A DNA stretch of 64,000 nt from Warburgia ugandensis (lineage: Eukaryota > Streptophyta > Magnoliopsida > Canellales > Canellaceae): assembly GCA_035236585.1 (NCBI GenBank), contig CP141137.1:47080057-47144056 (forward strand). Reading direction: 5' to 3'. Positions 14,075 to 29,500 of the stretch are shown here, piece after piece. Both the position numbers and the translations under genes were made by a program. Each line of letters opens with the position of its first letter. The first letter of the stretch is position 1. The notes under the pieces were generated by a model. It ran no database searches. It saw only the letters and a program-made list of their open reading frames with translations, and was not told the origin of the DNA.

Positions 14075-17000
14075 AACTCTACCAATACCGGTCCCTAACC
14101 TAGATAAAAAAAGAGGGTTTAGCGTCCAATGCCAGTCAGCTAGTAAAACCTTTTTGAAGAAGTTAAAGATGAATGAATATGCAATGAAAATCATCTTCAA
14201 CTTCTTCAAAATATGGCAACCCTAACATGACATGAATCAATCATTGACATTCCCTCAAGGTAGGGCATTTCCCATAAGCGACACGCTACATCAGATCCTG
14301 GGTACAATGAAAAATGGGCAAGGTTTGGTAGGGCCTTTCATCAGAAGCGACACACTACATCGAATCCTAAGTGTAATGAAAAATAGGCAAGGGCTGCTAG
14401 ATTGTCCCCTCAGAATCGACTTGCTGCATCAAAACCCAAGTGTAGTAGAAAGTAGGCAAGCGTTCATGTCATGAGGATTGAGAAATGCGTGCATAAATAG
14501 GTTATCTCAAGAGAAAAAGATTCGTATTGCCATATGGAATATAAAGACATTGACAAGTAATAGTCTAGAGTTAGTAGATACAATGAAACATATGAGAGTC
14601 AATATCGCATCTATCCAAGAAACCTAGTGAAAAGGGGCTAAAACTAGAGAAATCGATGGATATAAGCTCTACCACCTAGGACAAGATAACAACAGAAATG
14701 ACATAGGAATAGTGACAAATAAAGAATTAAGAGATAAAGTAATAGATGTTAAAAGAACCAGTAATAGAATTATAATAATAAAACTTGTTCTGGGAGAGTA
14801 GATCATAAATATTATAAGTGCATACTCACCCTAAGTAAAGTTAGAAGATATAATCAAAAGATAGTTTTGGAAAGACATAGAAGGAGTCATGCAAGAAATT
14901 CCCTATATATATAGGGTATTTATAGGAGCAAACTTAAATGACCATGTAAGAAAAGAAAAGGATATGATATGTTACATGGATGATAAGGTATTCAAGAATG
15001 AAATGACATGGGAGAAGCTATCCTCAATTTTGCTTTGATATATAACATGGCCCTGCAAACACATTCTTTAAGAAAAGGGATGAACACTTAATAATCTTTA
15101 AAAGTGAACTTCATAAAAGCCAAATAGACTTTCTTTTACTTAGGAATATCGAAAAATCAGTGTATAAGAATTGTAAGGTGATACCGATGAGAGTTTAACT
15201 TCACAACATAGGTTAATAGTTATAGATATCTATGTTAAAAGATGGAACAAAGGAAATGCATTTAATGGGTATCCAAAAACTAAGTTGTGGAACTTAAAAG
15301 GGAAGAAAATAACCTCACTCTCAAATAAGTTGATGGTAGAAAGAAACTGAAACAATTAAACAAAAGTATACACCATGTTGAGTAATATGGCCAAATCCAT
15401 TAAAAAGGTGGTAAAAGATTTCCAAGGAATATCTAAAGGTAAAAGGCAATTAGTGAAGGAAACTTAGTGGTGGTGTGAAACATTACAAAAGGTTATTAAA
15501 GAAAAACGTATGTTTTAAAGCATGGCAAAAGACTAGAAATAATAAAAATTTATGAACAGTATAAGAAATGCTAAAAAGGTTGTTAAGAAAATAGTAAGTG
15601 AAGCTAAACTCAAGTCATATAATGATCTCTATAATAGACTAGAATCAAGAAAAGGCAAAAAAGATGTGACTTGCAAAAATAAGATAATAGAAGGATAAGG
15701 ACTTAGACAACATTAAGTGCATTAGAAGTGACGATCAAAGGGTACTAGTCAAAGATGACGTAATCAAATAAATGTCGGAAATGTTACTTTCAAAAATTAC
15801 TAAATGACAATTGACCTAAGAATATAAGGATTGAAAATATTGTAAACCTAAATAACATTGGACATTATAGATACAGCCGTAAGATTAGAATACCTGAAGT
15901 AAAAGAGACCTTGAAAAAGGTCAAATCGTGAAAGGCCCCATGATATACCAATAAAGGTTTAGAATCATATGAGAGATACTTGAGTAGTTTGGTTGACCAA
16001 ATTATTTAACAAGGGCATAAAATTAAAGAAAATGCCGAATAAATGGAGAAAAAGTTCTATTGTACCAATTTATAAGAATAAATGAGATATACAAGCTGCA
16101 CTAATTATCAAGGGGTCAAACTTATAAGCTAGACTATGAAACTTTTTGAAAAAGTGATTGAGAAAAGACTACAACATGAGATAACTGTATCAAAGAACTA
16201 GTTTAGTTTCATGCCTAGGTGGTTTACCATAGAAGCTATTTTTTTACTTAGATAATTGATAGAAAAATGTAGGAAGAGGAGAAAAGACCTCCACAAGGTC
16301 TTTATTAACTTAGAGTAAGCTTATGATAAGGTCCCTAAAGAGTTAATATGAGGATGTTGGACAAGACAGAGGTTTCACGAGAGTATATAGACATAATTAA
16401 ATAGATGCATAAGAGATTAGTAACAAATGTTAAGTCCACTAACGAAGAGACTGGTGATTTTTCTATCACTGTAAGATTTGCATCAAAGATCGACATTGAA
16501 CCTATACATTTTCACGTTAGTTATAGATGAGTTAGCAAAATATCTGCATGATGAGATTCCATGGTGCATGCTATTGTAGATAATATAGTTTTAATTGATG
16601 AGACAATTGAGGGAGTAAACACAAAGCTACAGTTGTGGAGAGAATTATTAGAATATAAAGAGTATTAGAATATAAAGGATTTAAAATCAACCAAACCAAG
16701 ACAAAGCATATGGAATACAATTTTGGCAAAGAGATGAGCACCAATAAAAATTGATAACAAAGAAGTCCCTGTGAAAGACTACTTTCACTATTTATGATCA
16801 ATGATTCATGAGAGTGGAGAGATTGTGGGGGAGGTTACCTAAAGAATCCAAGCAAGTTGCAACAAATGAAAATACACATGGCATTTTGTGTGATCAGTGA
16901 ATGCCCCTCAAACTTCAAAACAAAATTCTATAGGATAGCTATAAGGCCTACCATGCTCTATGAATCTAAGTGTTGGGCAATTAAAGAATATCATATTCAT

Positions 17001-17147
17001 AAGATGAGTGCAGCAAAAATGAAAATGTTGAAATGGATGAATTGCAAAACAAGAAATGATAGAATTAAAAATGAAAACATTAGAAGAAACTTAAGGATAG
17101 CACCAATAGATAACAAGATGAAAGAGATTAGACTTAAATGATTTGAT
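14075..17147 (+). mobile_element. RTE-clade LINE, 5'-complete but lacking its 3' end
   Basis: The 5' end (aactctaccaatacc...) lines up with base 1 of the full-length copy at 48373. It contains one partial 5' hairpin unit, the tandem 23-residue leader repeat (14232-14474), endonuclease and reverse-transcriptase regions, all with many stops. At the catalytic site (about 16570) the FADD motif is ruined (..L*DN). Homology stops at about 17147 within the C-terminal RLRWFGH region, and no (TGA)n tail follows. Loss of a LINE 3' end points to a later deletion rather than incomplete reverse transcription. Confidence 0.85.
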
Positions 17148-17583
17148 GCCTAATTTTTATAGTACGATGTGCTGAGAAGATGAATCTCCAACATTGAAAG
17201 CCAAGACCCTAATAAGTGGTCAACTGAATACCAGGACCCTGCCGCACTTCTAGCACCACATGACCTCCATGGTTGCTTATGAGTAACATATTTCATAAAG
17301 ATTTACTAGCAAAAACCATTGTAGGCCATACAGAGTCATGACTTCAATTAATTTACGTTAGAAAAACTAAGTTTCTGCGGGTTTAGTATCGTCAAGTACC
17401 TCGTGGAAAGATGACTGATAGTGTCTATTATATAAGGCAAATAAGTTACTACCATTGTTTAGGAACAAGAAAATTTGTATGCACGGGAACTATTAGAGGA
17501 TGACTGAGAAACTCACCTAGACCTCATTTTATACTTTACATCACAACCGGAAAATGATTATAAAACAGTCAAAACATTCTAAC
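17148..17583. other. 3' flank / probable 3' UTR of the ELF9-like gene
   Basis: Lies directly downstream of the ELF9-like stop codon (minus strand) and abuts the truncated LINE. The 3' UTR presumably falls here, but no polyadenylation site could be fixed with confidence. Confidence 0.4.
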
Positions 17584-20500
17584 TTAATCGGCTTCAAGTT
17601 CTGCACCAAATTCCTCCAATCTAGCAGCATCAACTTCATGATCGCGAATAGTGGCATGATTTACTGTACCATCATCTTCACTAGCATGTATCTGCTTGCC
17701 CCCGAACCTGGAAACAGGACCAAAAACAGAACAGCTGAAGATAACGAGTTACGTGTGTTATTGACTTAAGTAACTAACATTTTGAAGAAATTCACTAGCA
17801 TATCCAGAGCTTTATCATAAGCGCACAGAAACACATACATAAAGGTTCCCAAGCCTCAGTTTCTATCTGAGACAAAATAGAGCAGGGCAAAAAGGATCAT
17901 CCAGCTGGAATAGCAACCAATATTGAGTCAAACGTCAAAAGAGACTTCAGACAAGTTGAATCTTAGGCCTAATTGGGAGCTCAGTGCAGAAACCAGTCAA
18001 GCTGTTTCAACACAGGCCCCAAGTTCAAGCAGAATGTTGGCCCCAAATTCAAGGCAATTTTTGTCGATTTCCAAAATATATACTCATACAAAGTATGCAT
18101 GTCCAGATACATAAATATGCATGCAAAAACAGGGTACTTCATAAGTGATCAAAGTAGATTCTAGAAGGCCCAACAATAAGCTGTTTCCAAAGAGGCAAAG
18201 AAATTGGTTCTGATGTAGTTAATCATTTATCACGTATTACATATGATGCTATGTGCCTTACCAACCTTGTAGGAATATATGCACGTGTAATGCCTCTACA
18301 GTTCAAACATTTGAAAACTTTCAAGCAGTTGCAAACACATCAACCAAAACCTAAACGGTCAGAATATAGCCAACTGAAGGAATATCCTCAAAGAAGCATA
18401 CCGGGAATCCTGTTTCTGAATATGGCACTCTTCTCTGTGTTGCAGTTTTCTAATCAGCAGTTACAGGCTGTTATAGTTAACGGAAAGCTATCAACAGCTA
18501 AACACAGAGAGCTTAACACCATTCCAAAGCTCTCCGAGTCAGAGCTCAATCATCCAAGTTGTCTCCTTTGGCCCATGGCTGCTTTAGGGCTCCATCTGAG
18601 ATTTGCCCCACCAAATCCACCATCTGACTCGTAGGAATTAAACAAACCATCCAAGCCAATTTTTGCTTCATCTATCACTTCTTAAAAATATGGTTTAACA
18701 AAGCATCTTTCAAAATGGAGGAAGACGATATCAATATTTTACACTTCATTGCATTTGTACCGATCCCAAGATATCTTACTGCCTCATTTGTCATGTACTA
18801 CTTGGTTAATGCAGAAGCACTAGTGACCAAGCAAAATAAACAAAATAATAAAAAATATATTAAAAAATGGCATTTACTTTCCTTCTCTTTGTTGTATTAG
18901 AATAATCTTCTATGGAAACTATTATTCCAGGCTATAGAGTTTGTCTATCAGGATTTCTGCTTTACATGTTTAGAGGACAGTCTAGACTCTCTACTACATG
19001 AATTGAAACTGATGCAGCAGGTAGAAGTAACATCTGTACTTGAACATGAATATTAGATTTGACAGTTGAGTTAGACAGTTCTCTTCTTAGAGTCAACAGT
19101 TTCATGTTAAATCCTTTACTACGTAGGTTTAGCACTTGTGTAGCACATCGGAAATGCAGTAAATCCCAGATCCCAGGATAAGAAATAACAGAGGTACCCA
19201 ATCAAAGCAGTTCAAGGTGTATCTAATGAAAGATTCAGGGTTTAACATTTTCAATTTCAAGTAGTCTCTACTTCCTGGGTTTGAAGATGACACAACTAGT
19301 TAACTCTTGAAGAGCAAAAGATCCAGTTTCCCGTCAAAATAATGCAAGTAGCCAATCACAGAGTTTCTGTTTTATAGGTAAGAAACAACCATAGAATGGA
19401 AAATGTTTCTCAATTGAAGGGCACATGGATAAGAATTTAGGCACAAGATTCCAGAATTCAGGAATATAATAAGCAAGAAAAATTTCTTATGCACCAAAGA
19501 AATTATGAGCCAATGCAAGAAAGTTGTTAATAGGGATGGCAATAAGATGGGTTTTTTTAATCTTTCAACTTGGGGACCTGAACCGAAACGACCCTATTGC
19601 AATGGGGCAAGGGTTGCAAATTTTTTACTGGAACCACACTAGGGCGAGAAATTTTGTGACCTAGGCCAGGTCAGGCTGAGGCAGAGGTAGCCAAAAATTT
19701 GCCCCGACCCTCACCACTGCTATCTCTAATTTCCTCTCATTTTGTTTTATAACTATAGGGATTTTATTACCACAAAATGGGAAAACAAAAACCAGGAAGC
19801 TTAAGGGAAATTTGAGCAAGGAAGAAATTACCAACAACTTAATTCCAAGAGTCAGGATTACTGTTGAAGTAGGTTAGATTATCTTATGCTCACGTTATGT
19901 GTATGAAGCTCAGGATGGGAATGGCTCAGGCTATTAGGGACCTGACCTGAAACAACCCTACTTGGGCAGGGTATGGGCAGAAAAGTTTCAACCCAAGCCA
20001 CATTATGGCAGAAAATCTGTAACCCGAGATCAAGTCCGTTCCAGGCAGCGGCAGGGGATGCCAAAAATTTGCCCCAACCCCCCCTACCCCCTTGTTCTTA
20101 GCAGTTAAGAAGAACCCTAGAACACAATGTGTACTAATCTTTTATGCAGCTAACTCGACAGGTACCCTAAATGACAAAATCAATCTATTTATATGAGGAC
20201 ACTGAAACTCTTGAAAAATAAGAAAAGAACTGTAAAGGGAATTCTGCAAGTTGTTATTGCAAAGGAAATTAAGATAACGAAACATGCAATAGCAATTAAT
20301 TCCTTTATTTCTAAGTAACCCAGTAGAGCTGAGACCAGGTACCATCTTCCATTCATCAACTCGATGCATTTAAGACCATCCTTTCGATCCTTAAATTTCA
20401 CCAGAACAACTCCTTGTGGATGATTCTCACAAACCTGTGGTTCAAGAATAGAAACTCAAATGTTAATAACAGCAAATTTGCAGGAAAGTAATGCAGTGAT

Positions 20501-23500
20501 ATAAAAAGAAATAGTTAAGTCGATACTTGATTGGTGAATTTCAAGCTTTATAACATATCTTCAATTGTCTGACCAAAATGTCTCAATGACAAATATAGAA
20601 CAATAAAACTTAAGTAGCACAAATGACCCATGAACAAAAGAATGTTTGACATATTGATGAGGGGTCTGGGGAAGGGCGAACCTAGGGTCTATAATACACA
20701 GCCTCATCTTGCATTTTTCCAAAAGACTGTTTCCACACCTCGAGCCCATAGCCTCAAGGTCACACGACAACAACATATATTCCAGGAAATTTATGAGAGT
20801 TGTGACCAGTGCAAGAAATCATTAACCAAAAGGCTCCAGTTTCTAGAAACTGAAAGTTGTGCTGCTTTACCATGTTTCTGGTCATCCAAGTGAAGCTACA
20901 TATGCAAAGGCACTTCACTGGTTGTTTTAGAATGCCCCCTGAGGAGACAACTTAATAAACAAAACATGGAATCATATGCTATGTCATGCATACCTTGATT
21001 GATTCAAGGGGACCAAGCTTGACACATTCCTCCTCAACATCTGCCTCTAACTCTGGACGAAGACTTGGATCTATCTATAAACATCAAAAGGCAGTCATCC
21101 ACAATCCAGAGTCACAATCATTTAAAGTACTACTTTGTGCAAATAAATTTCAAGAAAAAAAATACACATTAAGTTAATTTTCAATGGTAAATCTACCTTA
21201 AAGGAATAGATGGTTATAAGCTCTGGTACATAGGAAAGGACAATAATAAAAATGGCCTAGGGATAGTGGTGGATAAAGAATTAAAAGATAAAGTTATAGA
21301 CATTAAAGGAACTAGTGATAAAATTATAATAATAAAACTTATTCTAAGAGAGTAGATAATAAATGTTATAAGTGCATACGCACCGCAAGTAGGATTAGAA
21401 GATAAAATCAAGAGACAATTCTAGGAAGATAAGAGGGAGTCCTGCAAGAAATTCCCAACACAGAGAATATTGATAGGAATAGACTTAAATGGCCATGTAG
21501 GGGGAAAAAAAAAGGAAGGATATGATGGGGTACATGGAGGGTATGGTATCAGATAATGAAATAAGATGGGGGAAGCCATTCTCGATTTTGGCATATAACC
21601 TAGCCTAGCAAACATATTTTTAAGAAGAGGGATGAACACTTCAAAGTGCAGCCCAGTGCACGAAGCTCCCATGTATGCAGGGTCTGAGGAAGGGGTAGAT
21701 CACAAAGAGGGATGAACACTTAATAACCTCTAAATGTGGACTCTATAAATGGCAAATAAACTTTTTTCTACGCAGGAATACCAAAAGATCAGTGTGTAAG
21801 GATTGTAAGGCGATACCCAGTGAGAGTTTAACATCACAATATAGGTTAATGGTTATGGACATCAACATGAAAAGATAAACGGAAGGAAATGAACTTAATA
21901 GGTGTTCAAAAACTAAGTGGTGCAACTTAAAAGGATAGAAAATAACATCACTCACAAACAAGTTCATGATAGAAGGAAACTGGAACATTGAAATAGAAGT
22001 AAACACCATGTGGATTAATATGGCCAAATCCATTAAGAAAGAGGCAAAAGATATCCTAAGAGTATCCAAAGGTAAAAAACAATCAGTAAAGAAAACTTAG
22101 TGGTGGAGTTAAAAAGTGCAAAAGTTATTAAAGAAAAACGGGTGTGTTTTAAAGCATAGCAGAGGACTAGAAATAATGAAAACTTTGAGCAATATAAGAA
22201 TGCTAAAAATGTTGCTAAGAGAATAGCAAGTGAGGCAAAACTTAAGGCATATGATGATCTCTATAATAGATTAGGATCATGAGAAGGTGAGAAAGATGTG
22301 TTTGAACTTGGAAAAATAAGAAAATAGAAGGGTAAGGACTTAGATCAAGTTAAATACACTAGGAGTGATGACCAAAGGATACTAGTCAAAGATGATGATA
22401 TCAAACAATGATGGGAAAGTTACTTTCAAAATTTGCTAAATGACAATTGCCCTGAGAATATAAGGATTGTAAACCCAAATAACATTGTACATTATAGATA
22501 TGACAGTAAGATTAGAATACCTGAAGTAAAAGAGGCCTTGAAAAGATGAAATCAGGAAAGGCCCTCGGGCCAGATGGTATACCAATAGAGGTTTGGAAGT
22601 ATATGGGAGATGTTTGAGTAGTTTCGTTGACAAAATTATTTAACAAGATTATAAAATCAAAGAAAATGTCGAATGAATGGAGGAACAGCTCTATTTTATC
22701 AATTTATAAAAATAAAGGAGACATATAGAGCCTCGAAGGATCAAACTTATGAACCACACTATAAAACTTTTTGAAAGAGTGATTGAAAAGAGGCTAAGAC
22801 ATGAGACAACTGTATTGGATAACCAATTTGTTTTCATGCCTGAGAGGTCTATCATGGAAGCTATTTTCCTACGTAGACAATTGATAGAGAAATATACGGA
22901 GAGGAAGGACCTCAATATGGTCATTATTGAGTTAGAAAGAGCTTATGGTAGGGTCCCTAAAGGGTTAATGTGGTAGGTGTTGGGAGAGAAAGAGGTTTCA
23001 TGGAGATATATAGACATAATTAAAGATATGTACGAGGGAGCGATAACAAATGTTAGGACCACTAGCGGAGAGACTGTTGATTTTTTTGTCACTATAGGAT
23101 TGCACCAAAGATCAGCTTCACGATGGTTATGCATGAGTTCACAAAACATCTACACAAGCAGATTCCATGGTGCATGTTATTTACAGATGATATAGTTTTG
23201 ATTAATGAGACAAGCGAGGTCGTAAATATAAAGCTAGAGTTATAGAGAGAAGCATTAGAATCTAAAGGATTTAAAATCAGCAGAACTAAAACAAAGTATA
23301 TGGAATGCAATTTTAGCAAGAAGAAGGGCGGGATTGGAGAACCAATAAAGATTAATAACCAAGAAGTCCCCCCTAAAAGACCACTTTCGGTACTTAGTGT
23401 GGAGAGATTGAGAGAGCAGTTACCCACAAAATCCAAGTGGGTTGGAACAAATGGAGATGTGTCTCTAGTGTTTTGTATGATCAGCAAATACCACTAAAAC

Positions 23501-26500
23501 TGAAAGGGAAGTTCAATATGATGGCTATAAGGCCGGGCATGCTCTATGGATCAGTGTTGGGCAGTTAAGGAACATCATGTACATAGGATGAATGTAGCCA
23601 AAATGAGGAATGTTGAGATAGATGAGTGGCAAGACAAGAAAAAATAGAATTAGGAATGAGATTAGTAAAGGTCTTGAGAGTAGCACCAATAAGTAAGAAG
23701 ATGAGGGAGATTAAACTTAGATGGTTTGGACAATGTTCAATAGAGATAGAAATCGGCACCGATTAAGAGTAAGGCAATGCAAGTCGAAGGTTCTAAAAGG
23801 GCAAGGGGAAGGCCTAAGAGAACGTGGATAGAAGTTGTGAGAAAAGATTTAAAAACTTTGGGACTAAATGAAGCCATGATACTTAACACAGGAGAATGAA
23901 GGCACAAGATTCATGTGGCTGATCCCTAATCGGGAGAAGGTCTTGATGATGATGAAATCTCCTTTGAGCTTTCAATACTAAAATTCCAAAACACAAATAG
24001 ATCTTGCAAAAACTAAAAGAAATGCATGTCATCTTATTGCTTAGTGTCATAGACTAGAGATCAATATCCAAGAACTAACTCAATCTAGAAATTGATATTT
24101 TTACATATGACCAGCCAAATTGATGTATCATCCAACACTATCCAATCCAAACTCGAAATCATCAAGCTGACCTAGCCAAAAGGCCCAAATGAGTTGCTCA
24201 TTGTTTCAAAGTTGATTATTGATTCCCAAACATTGTAAAATAGAAACTTATTTGCAGGATTGAAAGATTCTGCTTACCCTAAATTCAGCAGGAGCAAACA
24301 TATGACGCAGAACAATGGTAGTTGGGATTGTAACCTTAGCATCATCATGGCCACCTATACAAAATGAAATTGGTAACGTTAGGGATGGTTACTACACTGA
24401 TAAATACATACATAACTCCCAAAGTGTTTTGACTAGATATTATACCCAAGTTACAACATAACAGATAAGGTTTAAAGGATTCATCACAAACAGTAAGGCG
24501 AAAATGTAACATGTAATGGAAATGTGTGTCAGCATCAAACATGAGCAGACTCTAGAAAGATTAGCATCATTAAAAAGTCCATGCTAAACAATATTAAAAT
24601 TTGAAAGAGATGACAGAAGATATGCATCAGATCAATAGAATATTATATAGGACTACGTATATGTAATCTCCTAGAAACAAAGAAAGCAAAATAAAAAGAT
24701 TGGGAGGAAAAGAAACTACAATAGCGGTCTCAACCAAACATATCCTTTCAGAAATTAGAATGTTCACTTTACTTGAAGAAACTCATTAGGTGCTTTGGAC
24801 ACAATTGCGTATTACAAGCATTGAAAACCAGATCAGCAAACCTATAAATTGGTCAAAACTAAACTACGAGAGTAATCAAACATTACTCAACCTAACGAAT
24901 AATCAGGATGAGGGACTTATTGTCACACTCGTGTCCTAAATTTAGGTTAAAGATAAATTAACTTGTTAATCTTCTCAAATTCGGTGAAACAAGACAACCA
25001 AGGCGGGATTGAGAAGGTGGGCAAGCATGAGTTAAGTCTTGAATCAAACACAATTTCAGATAAATTGTGAATCCTTAGAACTTATTAAATTGTATATCTT
25101 GTTAAGGATTAAATGGCTTGAAATTTCATTATAGATTCATAGCAAATTTCAAGAAATTTTACTTTAAAATAAATATTTTATCATCAATCAATTAATTATA
25201 AAATAAATTAAAAACATTGAAATTTGATGATGAAAAGTCGATTGAGTATTAGAGCCTAACTAGAAGATGGTAAGAATATCGAGCATTGGACCGTGGACTC
25301 TTCTGGTGGGTTACGGCATTTGAGTAGATTTTTGGAACAGTGGTTGATTAGGATAGGAGAGAATTGTTGAATGAGGCATACCTGTCTAAATTTTCGATAC
25401 ATCCTAGTAACATAAAGATGTATCATGACGTTATGAGACACTTTTGGTGGAATGGCATGAAGAAGGACATGTTGAGTTTGTTGCTTAATGTTTGACATAT
25501 TAGCAGGTTAAACCAGAACATCAGAAATCTGCGAGGTTACTACAACCATTACCAGGGGTAGAATGGTAGTAGGAGCACATTAACATAGATTTTGTGGTAG
25601 GTCTTTCACGTACTAGGCAAGGCTGGACCAGCATAAGGGTGATGTTGATAGAGTGGCCAAGTCGGCGCACTTCCTCCCAATGAAAGTTACTGATTACTCG
25701 AGACATTAAGTCGACTATACGTATATGAGGTTGTAAGGTTACATGGGGTACCTGTATCCATTGGTTAGATAGAGATTCGAGGTTTACTTCCTGGCTCTAG
25801 AAGGGCTTACAGGAAGCAATGGGTACAAGGTTGACATTTAGCTCTGCATTTCATCCTTTAGACAGATGGGTAGTCTGAGAGAATTATTCACGTACTCGAA
25901 GATATGTTGAGAGCTTGTGTATTAGACTTTCAAGAGAAGTGGGGTGAACATCTACCTTTGGTGGAATTCTCATGCAACAATAGTTTTTAGGCCAGTTTTA
26001 GGATGGCTCCACTTGAGGCATTGTATGATAGACTGTGCCACTCTCTAGTTTGTTGGGCAAAGGTGGGTGAGGCATCATATTTAGGCCCTGAGTTAGTCAG
26101 AGAGACTACAGAAAAGGTGAAGCAAATTAGACAACAACTGTTGACCGCTTAGTGTAGAACCAATAGCTATGCTGATCAAAGGAGACGACTATTGGAGTTT
26201 GAGGTAAGAGATCACCTGTTCCTAAAAGCTCAGCCAACACCACGAGTGACACATTTTGGCAAGAGCGGGAAGTTATCTTCTCAATTTATTGGACCGTTCG
26301 AGATTCTAAAATGGGTTAGACAAGTTGCTTATCGTTTGGCCTTGCCTCGACAATTATCACAGATTCGTGATGTTTTTCACGTGTCAATGCTACAGAAGTA
26401 TGAGCCAGACCCTTCTCATGTTCTTGACTGGACAGATCTTGTCATCCACAAGGATGTTTCACATGAAGATAAACCGATACAGGTAGCTAATCGAAGAGAA

Positions 26501-29500
26501 CAGGTTTTGCATAGAAAAGTGATACCACTTGTAAAAGTGGTATCACAGCATCACAGGGCAGAAGAAGCCACGTGGGAGCTAGAGTCTAAAATCAAGGGAA
26601 AATACCCGGAACTATTTGACAACTTAGGTCATCATCATTATCAAGACCTTATCCCAATTAAGGGTCGACCACATGAATCTTATTCCTCCATTCCTCTCTA
26701 TTAAGTATCAAGGCTTCATTTAGTTCCAATGTTTTTAAATCTTTTCTCACCACTTCTATTAACTTTCTTTTGAGCCTTCCCCTTGCACTTTTGGAACCCT
26801 CTACTTGCATTGCCTAACTCCTAACTGGTGCCGTTTTCAGTCTCCTTTAGACATGTCCAAACCATCCAAGTCTAATCTCCCTGATCTTGTTACCTATTAG
26901 TGCTACCCTAAGTTTCCTCTAATGTTTTCATTCCTAATTCTATCCTTTCTTATCTTGCCACTCATCCATCTCAACATCCTCATTTCCGCCACGCTCATCC
27001 TATGAACATGGTGTCCCTTAACTGCCCAACACTCTGATCCATAGAGCATAGCTGGCCTTATGACCATCCTATAGAATTTTCCTTTTAATTTGAGCGGCAC
27101 CCGCCGATCACACAAAACTCTAAATGCACGTCTCCATTTATTCCAACCCGCTTAGATTCTCTGGGTAACCTCCCTCTCAATCTCTCCACTCTCATGAATC
27201 ATTGATCCTAAATACCGAAAGTGGTCTTTTACGGGGACTTATTAGTTATCAATCTTAACTGGTGTTCCACTCCTACTTCTCTCTTGCTAAAATTGCATTC
27301 GATATATTTTGTCTAGTTCGGCTAATTTTAAATCCTTTAGATTCTAATGCTTCTCTCCATAACTCTAGCTTTGTCTACGCCCTCCCTTGTCTTATCGAGT
27401 AAGACTATCATCTGCAAATAACATGCACCATAGAATCTCCTCGTGCAAATGTTTTGTTAACTCATCCATAACCAACGTAAAAAGGTATAGGGTCAATGCC
27501 AATCCTTGATACAATCCTACAGTGAAAGGAAAATCACCAGTCTCACCACTAGTGGTCTTAACATTTGTTACTGCTCCCTCATACATATCTTTAATTGTGT
27601 ATATATACTCCTGCAAAACTCCTTTCTCACCCAACACCCTCCATATGAACTCTCTAAGGACCTTAAGCTTTCTCTAAGTCTATAAAGACTATATGGAGGT
27701 CTTTCCTCCTCTTCCTATATTTCTCTACCAATTGTTTTAGTAAGAAAATAGCTTCCATGGTAGACCTCCCAAGCATGAAACCAATCTGGTTCTCTGATAC
27801 ACTTGTCTCATGCCGTAGCCTCTTTTCAATCACTCTTTCAAAAAGTTTCATAGTGTGGCTCATAAGTTTAATCCCCCGATAATTAGTGCAGATCTATATG
27901 TCTCATTTATTCTTATAAATTGGTACAATAGAACTTTTCCTTCATTCATCCAGCATTTTCTTTGAATTTATAACCTTGTTAAACAACTGGGTCATCCAAA
28001 CTACTCTAGTATCTCCCATATGCTTACAAACCTCTATTTGTATACCATTAGGTCCCATGGCCTTTCCTAATTTCATCTTTTTCAAAGCCTCTTTCACTTC
28101 AGGTATTCTAATCCTACATTCATATCTATAATGTCCAATGTTATTTACGTTTATAGTATTTCCAATTCCTATATTCTCAAAGTCATTGTCATTTAACAAT
28201 TTTTTAAAGTAAGTTACCCACCTTTATTTGATCTCATCATCTTTGACTAGTACCCTTTGATCATCACTTCTAATGCACCTAACATGATCTAAGTTCTTAC
28301 CCTTCTGTTCTCTTATTTTTGCCAGTTCAAACACATCTTTCTCACCTTTTCTTAATCCTAATCTACTATAGAGGTCATCATATGCCTTAAGTTTAGCCTC
28401 ACTTACTATTCTCTTAGCAATCGTTTTAGCATTCTTACACTATACGTAGTTTTCATTATGTCTAGTCTTCTATCATGCTTTAAAGCACACCCGTTTTATA
28501 ATAACTTTTTGCATTGTTTCACTCCGCCACCATATTTCCTTTACTAATTGTCTTTTATCTTTAGATACTCCTAAGACATCTTTTGCCACTTTCTTAATGG
28601 ACTCAGCCATATTAGTTCACACAGTGTTTGCTTCTAGTTTCCTTCTACTATCAACTTATTTGTGAATGAGGTTATTCTCTCCTTTTAAGTTCTACCACTT
28701 AGTTTTTGGATACCTATTAAGTTCACTTCCTTTCTTTCATCTTTTAATACAGACATCCATAACCATTAACCTATGTTGTGAGGTTAAACTCTCACTGGGT
28801 ATCATCTTACAATCCTTGCACATTGATCTTTCAGTATTCCTAAGTAGAAAAGTCTATTTGGCTTTTATGAAGTCCACTTTTAAAGGTTATTAAGTGTTCA
28901 TCTCTCTTCTTAAAGAATGTATTTGCAATAGCCAGGTCATATGACAAAGCAAATTTGAGGATAGTTTCCCCTATCTCATTTTGTTCTCCTATACCATACC
29001 CTCCATGTATCCCGTCATATCCTTCCTTTTCTTTTCCTGCATTGTCATTTAAGTCTACTCCTATAAATATCCCCTCAATGTTGGGAATTTCTTGCATGAC
29101 TCCCTCCATATCTTTCCCAAAACTGTCTCTTGATTATATCTTTTAACCATACTTATGGTACGTATACACTTATAACAATTATGATCAACTCTCCTAAAAC
29201 AGGTATTATTATTATAATTCAATCATTGATTCTTTTAACATCCACAACTTTATCCTTTAATTCTTTATTCATCATTATTCCTATGTCATTTCTGTTATTA
29301 TCCTTTCTTACGTACCAAAGTTTATACCCATCAATTTCTCTAGTTTTAGTCCCTTTCCACTTGATTTCTTGGATGTAAGTGACGTTGACTCTCCTACGTT
29401 TCATCATATCTACTAACTCCAAACTCTTACTTGTCAATGTTCGTATATTCCATGTGGTGATAGAATCTTAGGCACTTGAGGTATCCTATTTACCCGCACA

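Noticed and set aside
26192..26704. 170-codon open frame that looks like an intact gene
   Set aside because: It is the 3' end of the Tekay/Del integrase-chromodomain pseudogene running into the antisense LINE tail; the last 26 codons are LINE sequence read backwards.
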